Shown here: positions 16,393 through 25,314 of the stretch, piece by piece
How the letters are laid out: the number at the start of each line of letters is the position of its first letter
Numbering within the stretch: position 1 is the stretch's first letter
Assembly (NCBI GenBank): GCA_964392175.1
Contig: CAYMOJ010000007.1
Span: 7,235 to 71,234 of the forward strand
DNA from: Firm-04 sp964392175
Lineage (GTDB): Bacteria > Bacillota > Clostridia > Oscillospirales > Ruminococcaceae
Reading direction: 5' to 3'
Length of the DNA stretch: 64,000 nucleotides
The notes under the pieces: generated by a model
Database searches by the model: none
What the model was told of the DNA's origin: nothing
The model's input: only the letters and a program-made list of their open reading frames with translations
Translations under genes and position numbers: made by a program

Positions 16393-18207
16393 ATGGCAAT
16401 TTTTCGTAAGAGAGCAGGCGCGGCAGCCTTAGCAGCTGCCATTACCGCACTCACCTGTTTCGGCAGCTTGAGTGTGCAGGCAGGCAGTGGCGCAGGAGGC
16501 TACACTTGGGAGGCAACCAGCGGCTATCAGGAGGCGACCGATTCAGTTAGTGATAGTGGCAACACCACTACCGTCACTTTTACCAATGCGGATGACGGCT
16601 CTACCAACGCAGCGGGTTTTTGCACCACACTGGGTGGTGAGGATTGGTCATCTTACACCACACTTTCCATGAATGTGAAGAACAACGGCTCTGCGGCGGT
16701 TACGGTTATCACGGCGGTCAACACGGGCAGTGGATGGGATTGGCATCAAAGTGGTGGTACGACCATTGACGCAGGAGCAACCGCAGAAATTACCTATTAT
16801 CTGACTGCCGAGGAGTGGACATTCGGCGAGGATACTTGTGCTGTGAGCAATTTGCATGCTGTACAGCGCATCAACATGATGGTAACTGCACCATGGGGAA
16901 CTTCATCCGTTAGTGGTAGCGTGACCATTTCTAATATGGAGCTTGGTGGTGGCAGCAGCACGGTGGTGGAGCCAAAGGATGGTTTCTATGTAGATGGTTC
17001 TGTGTTGCGCGATGCAAATCAAAACGCTTTTGAAATGCGCGGCACCAACTATGCTTACACGTGGTACAAATGGGAAGGCAATGAGGACGCGACACTGAAG
17101 GAAATCGCAAACTATGGTGCCAATACCGTGCGTATTGTGCTGACAGACGGTGTTGCATACGGCAGTGCTGCCAATACCGCAGGAGAAGTTGCAAACCTCA
17201 TTTCTATCTGCGAGAAGTACAATTTGGTTTGCGTGCTGGAGGTGCATGATGCCACCGGTAAGGACGATACGGATTCTCTTTATACCGCTGCAAAATATTT
17301 TGCAGGCATCGCAAGTACACTGACCGGTCATGAGGATACCGTAATCGTGAACATTGCTAACGAGTGGCAGGGCAGCACGAATGACAGTGCATGGCAGGCT
17401 GCTTATATCGAGGCGGTGAAGATCATTCGTGATGCAGGTCTTACCCACTGTATCATGTGCGATGCAGGTGGCTGGGGACAAGGCTACAGTACCGTGATCA
17501 ACGGTGGTGCAGCTGTGCTTGCTGCCGATCCGGAAAAGAACTGTATGTTCTCAGTACATATGTACGGCACTGCGGGTGGATCCGAAAGCACCATTAAGAG
17601 CATTATCGATAGCATGATCGCACGTCAGCTTTGCCTTTGCATCGGCGAGTTTGGTTTTAATCACTCCGATGGTGATGTGCAGGAAGGCTATATCATGGAG
17701 TACGCTGAGCAGCAAGGCATCGGTTGGCTTTCATGGAGTTGGTACGGTAACGGCAGTCCTGTAGAATATCTGGATATGAGTTCTGCCAATGTGGGCGGCA
17801 CCCTCTCTGATTGGGGTACAGATGTTATCTACGGCACCAATGGCTGGCAAAACACCGCCGAGATCTGCACCGTGTACAGCGGTGTGACAATTAGCACCAC
17901 TACTACATCAACGACAACCACTACAACTACAACAACTACAACTACAACTACTACAACCACAACTACTACAACGACCACAACGACAACCACTACAACAGCA
18001 CCGGTACAATATACTGTAATGGGCGATGTTGACTGCGATGGCTTTGTGATGGTCGGTGATGTGATTTTGCTCAACCGATTCCTCTCCGAGGATAAGGCAG
18101 TTACTGTTTCCGCGCAGGGTCTTGCCAACGCTGATATCAATGGCAATGGTGAGCCTGATAATGAGGATGCTACACGCATACTCATGATGCTTGCAGGTCT
18201 TGTTTGA
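16393..18207 (+). CDS. Secreted GH5 (subfamily 8-like) beta-mannanase with C-terminal dockerin
   Basis: 604 residues. A signal peptide covers ~1-30, then a beta-sandwich, CBM-like domain (~32-190, with WDWHQSGGTTIDAG). The GH5 domain begins at GFYVDGSVLRDANQNAFEMRG (residues ~198 on); this opening is typical of bacterial GH5_8 mannanases. Acid/base Glu324 is in IANEW and nucleophile Glu419 in IGEFG. A nearly pure threonine linker (~500-536) leads to a C-terminal dockerin (~541-602; GDVDCDGFVMVGDV, ADINGNGEPDNED). It likely cleaves beta-mannan as part of a cellulosome. Mannan specificity is inferred from sequence similarity. Confidence 0.9.
   Translation: MAIFRKRAGAAALAAAITALTCFGSLSVQAGSGAGGYTWEATSGYQEATDSVSDSGNTTTVTFTNADDGSTNAAGFCTTLGGEDWSSYTTLSMNVKNNGSAAVTVITAVNTGSGWDWHQSGGTTIDAGATAEITYYLTAEEWTFGEDTCAVSNLHAVQRINMMVTAPWGTSSVSGSVTISNMELGGGSSTVVEPKDGFYVDGSVLRDANQNAFEMRGTNYAYTWYKWEGNEDATLKEIANYGANTVRIVLTDGVAYGSAANTAGEVANLISICEKYNLVCVLEVHDATGKDDTDSLYTAAKYFAGIASTLTGHEDTVIVNIANEWQGSTNDSAWQAAYIEAVKIIRDAGLTHCIMCDAGGWGQGYSTVINGGAAVLAADPEKNCMFSVHMYGTAGGSESTIKSIIDSMIARQLCLCIGEFGFNHSDGDVQEGYIMEYAEQQGIGWLSWSWYGNGSPVEYLDMSSANVGGTLSDWGTDVIYGTNGWQNTAEICTVYSGVTISTTTTSTTTTTTTTTTTTTTTTTTTTTTTTTTTTTAPVQYTVMGDVDCDGFVMVGDVILLNRFLSEDKAVTVSAQGLANADINGNGEPDNEDATRILMMLAGLV
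17890..18000 (+). repeat. ACN-codon tract encoding the poly-threonine linker
   Basis: About 110 bases made almost wholly of ACA, ACT, ACC and ACG codons. The codons are mixed, which limits slippage while keeping the residue constant. The linker joins the mannanase domain to the dockerin and is probably O-glycosylated outside the cell (inference). Confidence 0.9.
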
Positions 18208-18210
18208 CGA

Positions 18211-18244
18211 GAAATCCCCCCTCAGCTGAGGGGGGATTTTTTTG
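18211..18244 (+). terminator. Terminator after GH5 mannanase
   Basis: AAATCCCCCCTCAG pairs with CTGAGGGGGGATTT with almost no loop, followed by T residues. It lies between convergent genes and could act on both strands. Confidence 0.9.
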
Positions 18245-18263
18245 TCTGTGATATCTTCAATTA

Positions 18264-19073
18264 TCACCATTGGAAGGGCTTGCGGAAGCGGTATCCATTG
18301 GAATTAGTCAGCAGGCGAAACATTTCATTAACCTGCATGGATTCATGTACGCCTGTTTTGCACCAGATCGCAAAATGCTCACAGTTGTTGGTGACTACAT
18401 TATAATGGCTTTCACCCAGACGCATACGCGCCCGTGCCACAGTTTGTTCAGGGGTGTACAGGTGATATCCGCAGCTTCGTTGCAAAACCTCTGCTAGATG
18501 TGCCGCAGCGTCAGTGCGCTCTGTGCCATCAGGGTTGGCAGTAAAAGCGGCAGGCTCGTTGCCGATGCGTATCGGTGCAGAGCACGGACTGGGAAAATCA
18601 AGGATGAAATAGTTACCATCATCCTTCAAAAACCACTTTAATGAGGTGCAATGTATAGTCGCGTGATGCAGCGGATTCCCCGCAGGTGTTGCATAATGCA
18701 CCACGCAGGTATCGCTGACATAAATGCCGTAGTGTTCATAAGCACCGTTTGCACGTACCACACCGATGATATCGCCATAGCTTGCAACAACGGGTGCTGC
18801 GGAATGCGGGATAGAAAGCCTCTGCATGACGGCTTCCATCTCAGGCAATGCACCATGATTTTTCACCGTGCCAAATATATCAATAATGCGACATTCACCG
18901 GTCACCACATGGCGTTGCAGCGTATAATTCGCATGATAGTCCAAGTCCTCCCAGCAATAATCCTTATCCAGTACGGAGAATTCTCCATTTGCGGCGGCGC
19001 GTTGCTGTGAGATATCGTCTAAACGGTCAGCAAGCTTGCCCATGCCTTTGCTAACATGATCCCAGAATTGCAT
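18264..19073 (-). CDS. LRAT-domain (NlpC/P60-fold) protein
   Basis: A 269-residue protein with the hallmark LRAT motif NNCEHF at residues 229-234 (catalytic Cys231) and His114 in EHYGIYV with His126 in VVHY as candidate partners. There is no signal peptide, so it acts in the cytoplasm or at the membrane face. Bacterial LRAT proteins are presumed thiol acyltransferases or hydrolases; the substrate is unknown. The N-terminal ~30 residues are amphipathic helices (VSKGMGKLADRLDDI). It follows cellobiose phosphorylase on the same strand after a hairpin and has a well-placed GGAGCG. Confidence 0.82.
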   Translation of the reverse strand: MQFWDHVSKGMGKLADRLDDISQQRAAANGEFSVLDKDYCWEDLDYHANYTLQRHVVTGECRIIDIFGTVKNHGALPEMEAVMQRLSIPHSAAPVVASYGDIIGVVRANGAYEHYGIYVSDTCVVHYATPAGNPLHHATIHCTSLKWFLKDDGNYFILDFPSPCSAPIRIGNEPAAFTANPDGTERTDAAAHLAEVLQRSCGYHLYTPEQTVARARMRLGESHYNVVTNNCEHFAIWCKTGVHESMQVNEMFRLLTNSNGYRFRKPFQW

Positions 19074-19092
19074 AATGCGCTCCTTTCATGAG

Positions 19093-19128
19093 AAAGCGGC
19101 ATGGAGTATCTTCTCCATGCCGCCTTTC
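19093..19128 (-). terminator. Hairpin between cellobiose phosphorylase and LRAT gene
   Basis: GCGGCATGGAG and CTCCATGCCGC form a perfect 11-bp stem. On the minus strand it is followed by TTTCTC, a weak T tract, so it probably lowers rather than stops readthrough into the LRAT gene. Confidence 0.65.
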
Positions 19129-19138
19129 GCTTGTAGAA

Positions 19139-21601
19139 TTAGCCGAGAACGACCTCAACGGTATGGGTCTTGCCATCACCGAATGCAGGAACAATTTTGC
19201 TTTCGATGGCATTGCCGTCCACGATAACAGACTTTACGCCTTTGCTGACATGATCAGGGTTTTTGACCGTGATATCGTAGGTAGCACCGCGGAATTTTCT
19301 GGACGCCTTGAAGCCATCCCACTGGTGCGGAATGGAAGGATCAATCATCAAGCCATCGTATGCAGGCTGAATACCGATGATATACTGTGAAATGGCAACG
19401 AAGTTCCATGCGGCAGTACCAGTCAGCCAGCTGTTTTTACCTTCACCGAATCTGCTTGCGTCTTTACCTGCGATCATCTGACCATAAACATACGGCTCAG
19501 TCTTGTGCAGTTCGGAGATATCCTCGTTGAACGCGGGCGCGATCTTGGAGTAGTACTCGAATGCCTTATCGCCACGGCCTGCGTAAGCCTCTGCGCAGAT
19601 GATCCATGCATTGTTATGCGTGAAAATGCCGGCGTTCTCCTTGTAGCCACCGGGGTAAGTAGAAATCTCGCCGTACTGGATGTAGTACTTTGTGAACGCG
19701 GGATTGTTCAGCACCAGTCCGTATTTCGTGTTCAGATACTTGTCGATGGATTCTAGGGTCTTGATATCAGCACCCTGTTCCTTGCCGATTTCAGACATGA
19801 CTGCGAAGCCCTGTGGCTCGATGAAGATCTTGCCTTCCTCGCACTCCTTGGAGCCCATTTTCTCGCCGAATGCATCATATGCTCTCAGGAACCAATCACC
19901 ATCAAAAGCGTGCTCCATCACATTCGCCTTCATCTTGTCGATTTCAGCCTGTGCCTTGTCCGCTTCATCGTTCTTGCCCAGATGTCTGAGAATGCCCACA
20001 TAGGAGGGCCCTACATAGGTGAACAGTGTTGCAACCATGACCGACTCTGCCACTTTAGAGTAGCCACCCTCTGCTTCGAACTTGGGGTTGGTGTAGGTTT
20101 GGAAGCTTTCACCGGGCTTGTCAGAGAAACAGGAGAGGTTGATGCAGTCATTCCAGTCGGCGCGCATTGCCAGCGGCAGACCGTGCGGACCAAGGTTATT
20201 CAACACGCGGTAGAACGAAACCTTGAGATGCTCCAGCATGGGTTGTGCTAATGCATCGTTGTTATCGTAAGGAACCATTTCATCGAGGATAGACCAGTCA
20301 CCGGTTTCCTTGATGTAGGAGCTTACCGAGAGAATCATCCACAGCGGATCATCGGAGAAGTCACCACCGATATCGGAGTTACCCTTCTTCGTGAGGGGCT
20401 GATACTGATGGTAGCAACCGCCATCGGGCAGCTGTGTAGAGGCAAGGTCGATCAAGCGCTCTCTTGCGCGATCAGGGATCTGATGTACGAAGCCGAGGAT
20501 ATCCTGGTTGGAATCGCGGAAGCCCATACCACGACCAATGCCACTTTCAAAATAGGAAGCGGAGCGAGAGAGGTTGAAGGTGACCATGCACTGGTACTGA
20601 TTCCAGATATTGACCATGCGGTTGACCTTATCATCGGGAGTTTCCACATTGAGAATGCCCAAAAGGGTATCCCATGTGGATTTCAGCTCTGCCAGACCGG
20701 CAGCTACTTTTTCGGGGGTGTTGTACTTGTCGATCATTGCATGGGCTCTGATCTTATTGATAGTTACGCCGTCTGCTTCAAACTTCTCCTCCACAGGATT
20801 TTCCACATAGCCCAAAATAAACACGAGAGTTTTCGTTTCACCGGGGGCAAGCGTGATCTCCTTGTAGTGGGAGGCAATTGGAGACCAGCCATCCGCAAAG
20901 GAATTGGTCGCCTTGCCGTCGATGACAGCCTGTGGATCATGGAATCCGTTGTACAGACCGATGAAGGAATCGCGGTCGGTATCGTAGCCGTCGATGGTAT
21001 CGTTTACGGTATAGAAAGCGTAGTGATCGCGGCGATCTCTGTACTCAGTCTTATGGTAGATGGTAGAGCCTTCCAACTCTACACGACCGGTAGAGAAGTT
21101 TCTCTGGAAGTTTGTGCAGTCATCTTGGGCGTCCCAGAGGCACCACTCAATGAAGGAAAAGAAGCGGAAGGTCTTGGCAGTGCTCCCCTCGTTGGTGAGG
21201 ACTACCTGCTGCACCTCGCCCGCGTAATCCTGAGGGACAAAGAAGGTGACTTGTGCCTTCAGGTCATTTTTCTTACCGGTGATGATGGTATAGCCCATAC
21301 CATGGCGGCACTCGTAGCTGTCCAGTTCTGTTTTTACGGGTGACCAGCCGGGGTTCCAGATGGTGCCGTTATCGTTGATATAGAAGTAGCGACCGCCCAT
21401 ATCAATAGGGACATTATTGTAGCGATAGCGTGTGATTCTGCGTAGGCGGGCATCCTTGTAGAAGCAGTAGCCACCTGCTGTGTTGGAAATCAAAGAAAAG
21501 AATGCCTGTGTACCCAGATAGTTGATCCAAGGGTAGGGCGTTTGGGGAGATTGGATGACATACTCCTTATTGGCATCATCAAAATAGCCGAATTTTTTCA
21601 T
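19139..21601 (-). CDS. cbpA: Cellobiose phosphorylase, GH94
   Basis: 820 residues from the ATG at 21601 (AAAGGAG upstream). GH94 features: an N-terminal KFGYFDDANKEYVI domain opening, YFESGIGRGMGFRDSNQDILG, and the catalytic Asp482 in MRADWNDCINLS. The length and the SPVKTELDSYECRHGMGYT segment match cellobiose phosphorylases rather than cellodextrin or chitobiose enzymes. It splits imported cellobiose with phosphate to glucose-1-phosphate and glucose in the cytoplasm. It complements the secreted cellulase and the CUT1 transporter in this window. Confidence 0.94.
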   Translation of the reverse strand: MKKFGYFDDANKEYVIQSPQTPYPWINYLGTQAFFSLISNTAGGYCFYKDARLRRITRYRYNNVPIDMGGRYFYINDNGTIWNPGWSPVKTELDSYECRHGMGYTIITGKKNDLKAQVTFFVPQDYAGEVQQVVLTNEGSTAKTFRFFSFIEWCLWDAQDDCTNFQRNFSTGRVELEGSTIYHKTEYRDRRDHYAFYTVNDTIDGYDTDRDSFIGLYNGFHDPQAVIDGKATNSFADGWSPIASHYKEITLAPGETKTLVFILGYVENPVEEKFEADGVTINKIRAHAMIDKYNTPEKVAAGLAELKSTWDTLLGILNVETPDDKVNRMVNIWNQYQCMVTFNLSRSASYFESGIGRGMGFRDSNQDILGFVHQIPDRARERLIDLASTQLPDGGCYHQYQPLTKKGNSDIGGDFSDDPLWMILSVSSYIKETGDWSILDEMVPYDNNDALAQPMLEHLKVSFYRVLNNLGPHGLPLAMRADWNDCINLSCFSDKPGESFQTYTNPKFEAEGGYSKVAESVMVATLFTYVGPSYVGILRHLGKNDEADKAQAEIDKMKANVMEHAFDGDWFLRAYDAFGEKMGSKECEEGKIFIEPQGFAVMSEIGKEQGADIKTLESIDKYLNTKYGLVLNNPAFTKYYIQYGEISTYPGGYKENAGIFTHNNAWIICAEAYAGRGDKAFEYYSKIAPAFNEDISELHKTEPYVYGQMIAGKDASRFGEGKNSWLTGTAAWNFVAISQYIIGIQPAYDGLMIDPSIPHQWDGFKASRKFRGATYDITVKNPDHVSKGVKSVIVDGNAIESKIVPAFGDGKTHTVEVVLG

Positions 21602-21694
21602 TGCGGTTCTCCTTTGTGTACTGTGAATTTTTCGCAGGGGAAAGCACGCGTCAGTGTTTTTGCATGAATACACACCACACGCGAATATACATCA

Positions 21695-21723
21695 ATTATA
21701 TCACAGCTTTTAGAACAATGCAA
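21695..21723 (-). promoter_or_regulatory. Promoter for cellobiose phosphorylase
   Basis: On the minus strand: TTGCAT, 17 bases, TATAAT, giving a leader of about 85 bases. Confidence 0.8.
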
Positions 21724-21827
21724 GTCTCTTTTTTACCGAATTTTAGGCACGATTATGTAGCAATTTACACAAAAAAATCCTGTTTTTTGCATCTGCAGAG
21801 CAAAATCAGGGCAAAAGAGGGCTTATC

Positions 21828-23288
21828 ATGGCAAGAACGGCAATCTATGTTCGGCAATCAGCTGACCGTGCTGACAGTGTGAGTTTGGAAACGCAGGAGC
21901 AGCTCTGTCGCGGCGATGTGCCGTCGGAGACGGAAGTAATGGTATATGCTGATCGTGGCTTTTCGGGCAAAAACACGAAGCGACCGTCGCTGAATGCGAT
22001 GTTGGAGGATATTCGTCGGGGCGCGATTGATCGTGTATTGGTTTATAAGCTTGATCGCATCAGCCGAAATCTTGCAGATTTTACGGATCTGCTGCAAATA
22101 TTTGCACAATATGGTGTGGAATTTCATTCCCACACGGAGCATTTTGAAACGGGCACGCCCATGGGGCAGGCAATGCAGAGCTTGCTGATGGTATTTGCGC
22201 AGTTGGAGCGTGAAACCATCAGTGGGCGTGTGCGTGATGCAGCCTTTGCAAGGGCGAAGATTGGTTTTGACACAGGTGGCTCGCCACCCATTGGATTCAC
22301 CAAAGAGCCGTTTTTATTGATGGGAAAGCGTACACAATGTTTGGTAGCCGATGAAAATGCTGAACGCATTGTGGAGTTGTTTACAGCATATGGCAATGCA
22401 TCTTCAACCCTCAGTGAGATCGCCATGCAGTGGAATGATGGACATTTTCATACCGCGCGCGGTGGTAACTGGAGTCGAGGGGCACTTTGCAGGATTTTGC
22501 GCAATCCCGTGTATGTGAGAGCGGATGCTGCGGTGTATGCATATCTTACGCAATTGGGTGCAGAGCTTTGTGTTCCTGATCCACTGCCACAAGGGCATGG
22601 GGTGTATCTATATGCTGATCGCCGTGTGCAGCATAATAAGCTGACAGATTTACACGATACTTATGCGATTGCGGCTCCTCACAAGGGGCTTGTATCATCC
22701 GATGTGTGGATCGCCTGTCAGCAACGTCTAGCAAAACGGCGCAGTGCCCGTACATTGGGGACAGGGGAGCGCACATGGCTCAGTGGCAGTATTTTTTGCA
22801 AACGATGTGGCAGTGCCGTCACCGTTGTACAGGGCAGAAGTGCGTTATATCTGGTGTGCAGCGGCAAAAAGCGTGGTGTCTGTGGCGGAGTGGGTGCAAC
22901 ATGGCGTTGCGACGAAGCAGAACAGATCATTGGTGGGGTACTTGCTGAGGAATTATGTTTGCTGAACAAAGGGGGCATTACAGATCCTTGTGCAGAGAAT
23001 AGCATGGCAAGGCAGGCTGTGAATCGGCTGCAATTGCGTCGTGCCGCACTGATGCGCGCACTCACGGAAGACAGTGATGAAAGTATTGGCGTGTTGACCG
23101 AAGCCATCACACAGATTGATGCACGGATCGCTTCTCTTTTGATGGCGCAAGCCACGCCGACACGCAGCCATGATTTGCATCTACCGCAGTGGGAAAGCTT
23201 GACGATACCACAAAAAAAGGCCACCGCAAAGCAGCTTTTGTGCTGTGCGATGGTCGATGGAGATATGCTTCATATTTATCTTACATAG
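21828..23288 (+). CDS. Large serine recombinase
   Basis: 486 residues. The resolvase domain (1-~145) carries the catalytic serine in YVRQS (Ser11), YADRGFSGKNTKRP, VLVYKLDRISRN and FAQLERETISGRV. A recombinase domain (~150-260) and a zinc ribbon (CKRCG at ~319 with later CxxxxxxxC) follow, then a helical/coiled-coil stretch. These are the parts of phage- or element-type integrases and of SpoIVCA-like excisionases. No transposase, phage gene or recognisable attachment repeat lies nearby; neighbours are housekeeping genes. The stop is four bases from the convergent glucokinase stop. It may be a domesticated or stranded recombinase. Confidence 0.92.
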   Translation: MARTAIYVRQSADRADSVSLETQEQLCRGDVPSETEVMVYADRGFSGKNTKRPSLNAMLEDIRRGAIDRVLVYKLDRISRNLADFTDLLQIFAQYGVEFHSHTEHFETGTPMGQAMQSLLMVFAQLERETISGRVRDAAFARAKIGFDTGGSPPIGFTKEPFLLMGKRTQCLVADENAERIVELFTAYGNASSTLSEIAMQWNDGHFHTARGGNWSRGALCRILRNPVYVRADAAVYAYLTQLGAELCVPDPLPQGHGVYLYADRRVQHNKLTDLHDTYAIAAPHKGLVSSDVWIACQQRLAKRRSARTLGTGERTWLSGSIFCKRCGSAVTVVQGRSALYLVCSGKKRGVCGGVGATWRCDEAEQIIGGVLAEELCLLNKGGITDPCAENSMARQAVNRLQLRRAALMRALTEDSDESIGVLTEAITQIDARIASLLMAQATPTRSHDLHLPQWESLTIPQKKATAKQLLCCAMVDGDMLHIYLT

Positions 23289-23291
23289 CGA

Positions 23292-24245
23292 TTATTTTGC
23301 TTTGCCAAGGAATGCCGCACCGATGATGCCCGCATCATTGCCAAGTTTTGCAATGACGATCTCAGCATTTTTTGGGGAATTGCGAGTGTAGACCTCTTTG
23401 GCTACTAACTCCTTAACGGGCAGCAGCAGTGCGTCGCCCTCATTACAAACGCCGCCACCGATACAGAGGACATCGGGCTGAAAGATGTTGATGACATTGG
23501 TGATGCCGACAGCCAGTGCTTTGATATAGAAATCTACCACAGATTTTGCAGCTGCGTCACCCGCTCGCATAGCATCGAATGCGGTACGTGCGGTGACTTT
23601 GCCCTTTTCCTCTGCCATTTTATGCATCAAAGATTCCGGATGCTCTGCCATTGCCTCGTTGGTCATGCGCACCAGACCGGTTGCAGAGGAGTATACTTCA
23701 AAGCAGCCATGTCTGCCACAGGTACAGGCAGGGCCATCCATTTGCAGCACAGTGTGACCGATTTCTGCACCTGCATAATTGGAACCGGAATAGATTTTGC
23801 CGTCTATCACAATACCGCCGCCAACACCTGTGCCTAATGTGATGCATACCGCATTGACCGCGCCTTTGGCTGCACCTGCCACATATTCACCATATGCGGC
23901 AGCATTTGCGTCATTTTCGATAAATGTAGGACGCCCGGTTTGCTCCGAGATCCACTTGACCATGGGCACATTCTCGAAGCCCAGATTGTTGGCATACTCA
24001 ATCATGCCTGTTTCGGAATTGGCGATACCGGGAGTACCGATGCCAATCCACTCGATCTGTTCAGGGGTCAGACCAGCATTTTGGATCGCCTGTAGTGCAC
24101 ATTCTGCCATATCTGCTGCGATTGCTTCGGCAGGGCGGGGGCAGTTGGTTTTCATGGACGCCTTATCAAGGATCTGATAATTTTCATCGACAACACCTGC
24201 TACAATATTGGTGCCGCCAAGGTCGATACCGACGTAATACTTCAT
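23292..24245 (-). CDS. glk: ROK-family glucokinase
   Basis: 317 residues from the ATG at 24245, with AAAGGAG upstream. ATP-binding IDLGGTNIVAGVVD at the N-terminus, ENDANAAAYGEY, GTGVGGGIVIDG, AEIGHTV and the zinc cluster CTCGRHGC identify a ROK sugar kinase of the glucokinase type. It phosphorylates the glucose released by cellobiose phosphorylase. It is the last gene of a long minus-strand run, 44 bases after manA. Confidence 0.94.
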   Translation of the reverse strand: MKYYVGIDLGGTNIVAGVVDENYQILDKASMKTNCPRPAEAIAADMAECALQAIQNAGLTPEQIEWIGIGTPGIANSETGMIEYANNLGFENVPMVKWISEQTGRPTFIENDANAAAYGEYVAGAAKGAVNAVCITLGTGVGGGIVIDGKIYSGSNYAGAEIGHTVLQMDGPACTCGRHGCFEVYSSATGLVRMTNEAMAEHPESLMHKMAEEKGKVTARTAFDAMRAGDAAAKSVVDFYIKALAVGITNVINIFQPDVLCIGGGVCNEGDALLLPVKELVAKEVYTRNSPKNAEIVIAKLGNDAGIIGAAFLGKAK

Positions 24246-24288
24246 AGTAGAAATACTCCTTTTGTGTTCGTGTAGTTGGTGGTATGCC

Positions 24289-25269
24289 TTATCGGGGCAT
24301 GGTACGAGTACTGAGGATGGTACATTTTTTGCTGCGGATGGCATATTCGCCAAAGTTTGCGGGCAAAAATACGGATTCGCCTTTGACAAGAGACATGACA
24401 ACACCCTCATCGTAGACGAGTACTGCCTCTCCCTCAGTGACCAACAGATGGGTGTAGGATTCATCGTTGAGTGCAGGAAATTGTGCGTTGCCATTGATAT
24501 GCAGCTCCCATGTGGTGAATTGCGGACAAGTGGCGATCATGGCAGAGGAATAGCCTTCATATTCCATGGGTGGACGCTTCATGCGCGGAGGGGCAGCCCA
24601 TGTTTTGGTCACATCCACTGCCTTGTCGATGTGCAGTTCACGGGGCTTGCCGTCCGCGCCAACGCGGTCGTAATCATACACGCGGTAGGTAAGATTGGAA
24701 TTTTGCTGGATCTCTGCGATCAAAATGCCGGCACCAATGGCATGGAGTGTGCCGGCTTCAATAAAGAACACATCTCCCTTGTGTACGGGCACCAGGCGTA
24801 CATAATCTAACAGTGTGCCATCCTGAATATGGGCACGAAATTCCTCTTTTGAGAGTTCGCGGCTGAAGCCATAGGCAAGTGCCGCACCCTCTTCGCAATC
24901 TACGATATACCAGCATTCGGTTTTGCCGTTTTGACCGTTTTCGTTTTCACGGGCGTAATGGTCATCCGGGTGAACCTGCACGCTGAGATCCTGACAAGCA
25001 TCAATCAGCTTGATGAGTACGGGAAAGCTGGAAAAATTGGCAGCACCCTTGCCCACCAGTGCTTTCCAATCATGTTCGAGATATGCTGACAGAGTGGTTC
25101 CCTTGTTAGGGCCGTTCATGATGATGGATTCACCGGCAGGGTGACAAGAAAGCTCCCAACTTTCCGCAACCCGCTCCATATCACCACAGGGGCGCTTAAA
25201 TTCATCGCGCAGACGGGTGCCCCCCCAGATATAATCCTGAAATGCCGGCTTCAGTTTTAACGGTTCCAT
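24289..25269 (-). CDS. manA: Mannose-6-phosphate isomerase, class I
   Basis: 326 residues. The cupin fold carries the zinc ligands in SVQVHPDDHYA, NGKTECWYI and IEAGTLHAIG. This is the short form (about 310-330) typical of Firmicutes. It interconverts mannose-6-phosphate and fructose-6-phosphate, which fits with mannan degradation by the GH5 enzyme or supply of mannose donors. It lies 46 bases after uvrC and ahead of glk on the minus strand. Confidence 0.94.
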   Translation of the reverse strand: MEPLKLKPAFQDYIWGGTRLRDEFKRPCGDMERVAESWELSCHPAGESIIMNGPNKGTTLSAYLEHDWKALVGKGAANFSSFPVLIKLIDACQDLSVQVHPDDHYARENENGQNGKTECWYIVDCEEGAALAYGFSRELSKEEFRAHIQDGTLLDYVRLVPVHKGDVFFIEAGTLHAIGAGILIAEIQQNSNLTYRVYDYDRVGADGKPRELHIDKAVDVTKTWAAPPRMKRPPMEYEGYSSAMIATCPQFTTWELHINGNAQFPALNDESYTHLLVTEGEAVLVYDEGVVMSLVKGESVFLPANFGEYAIRSKKCTILSTRTMPR

Positions 25270-25314
25270 AGTATTCCCTCCTTAAGATGTGATTTTCCAT
25301 ACTGTTTGCATTTT

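Noticed and set aside
17890..18000. Repeat tract resembling a short tandem array or CRISPR
   Set aside because: It is in frame and encodes the poly-threonine linker of the mannanase; there are no spacers.
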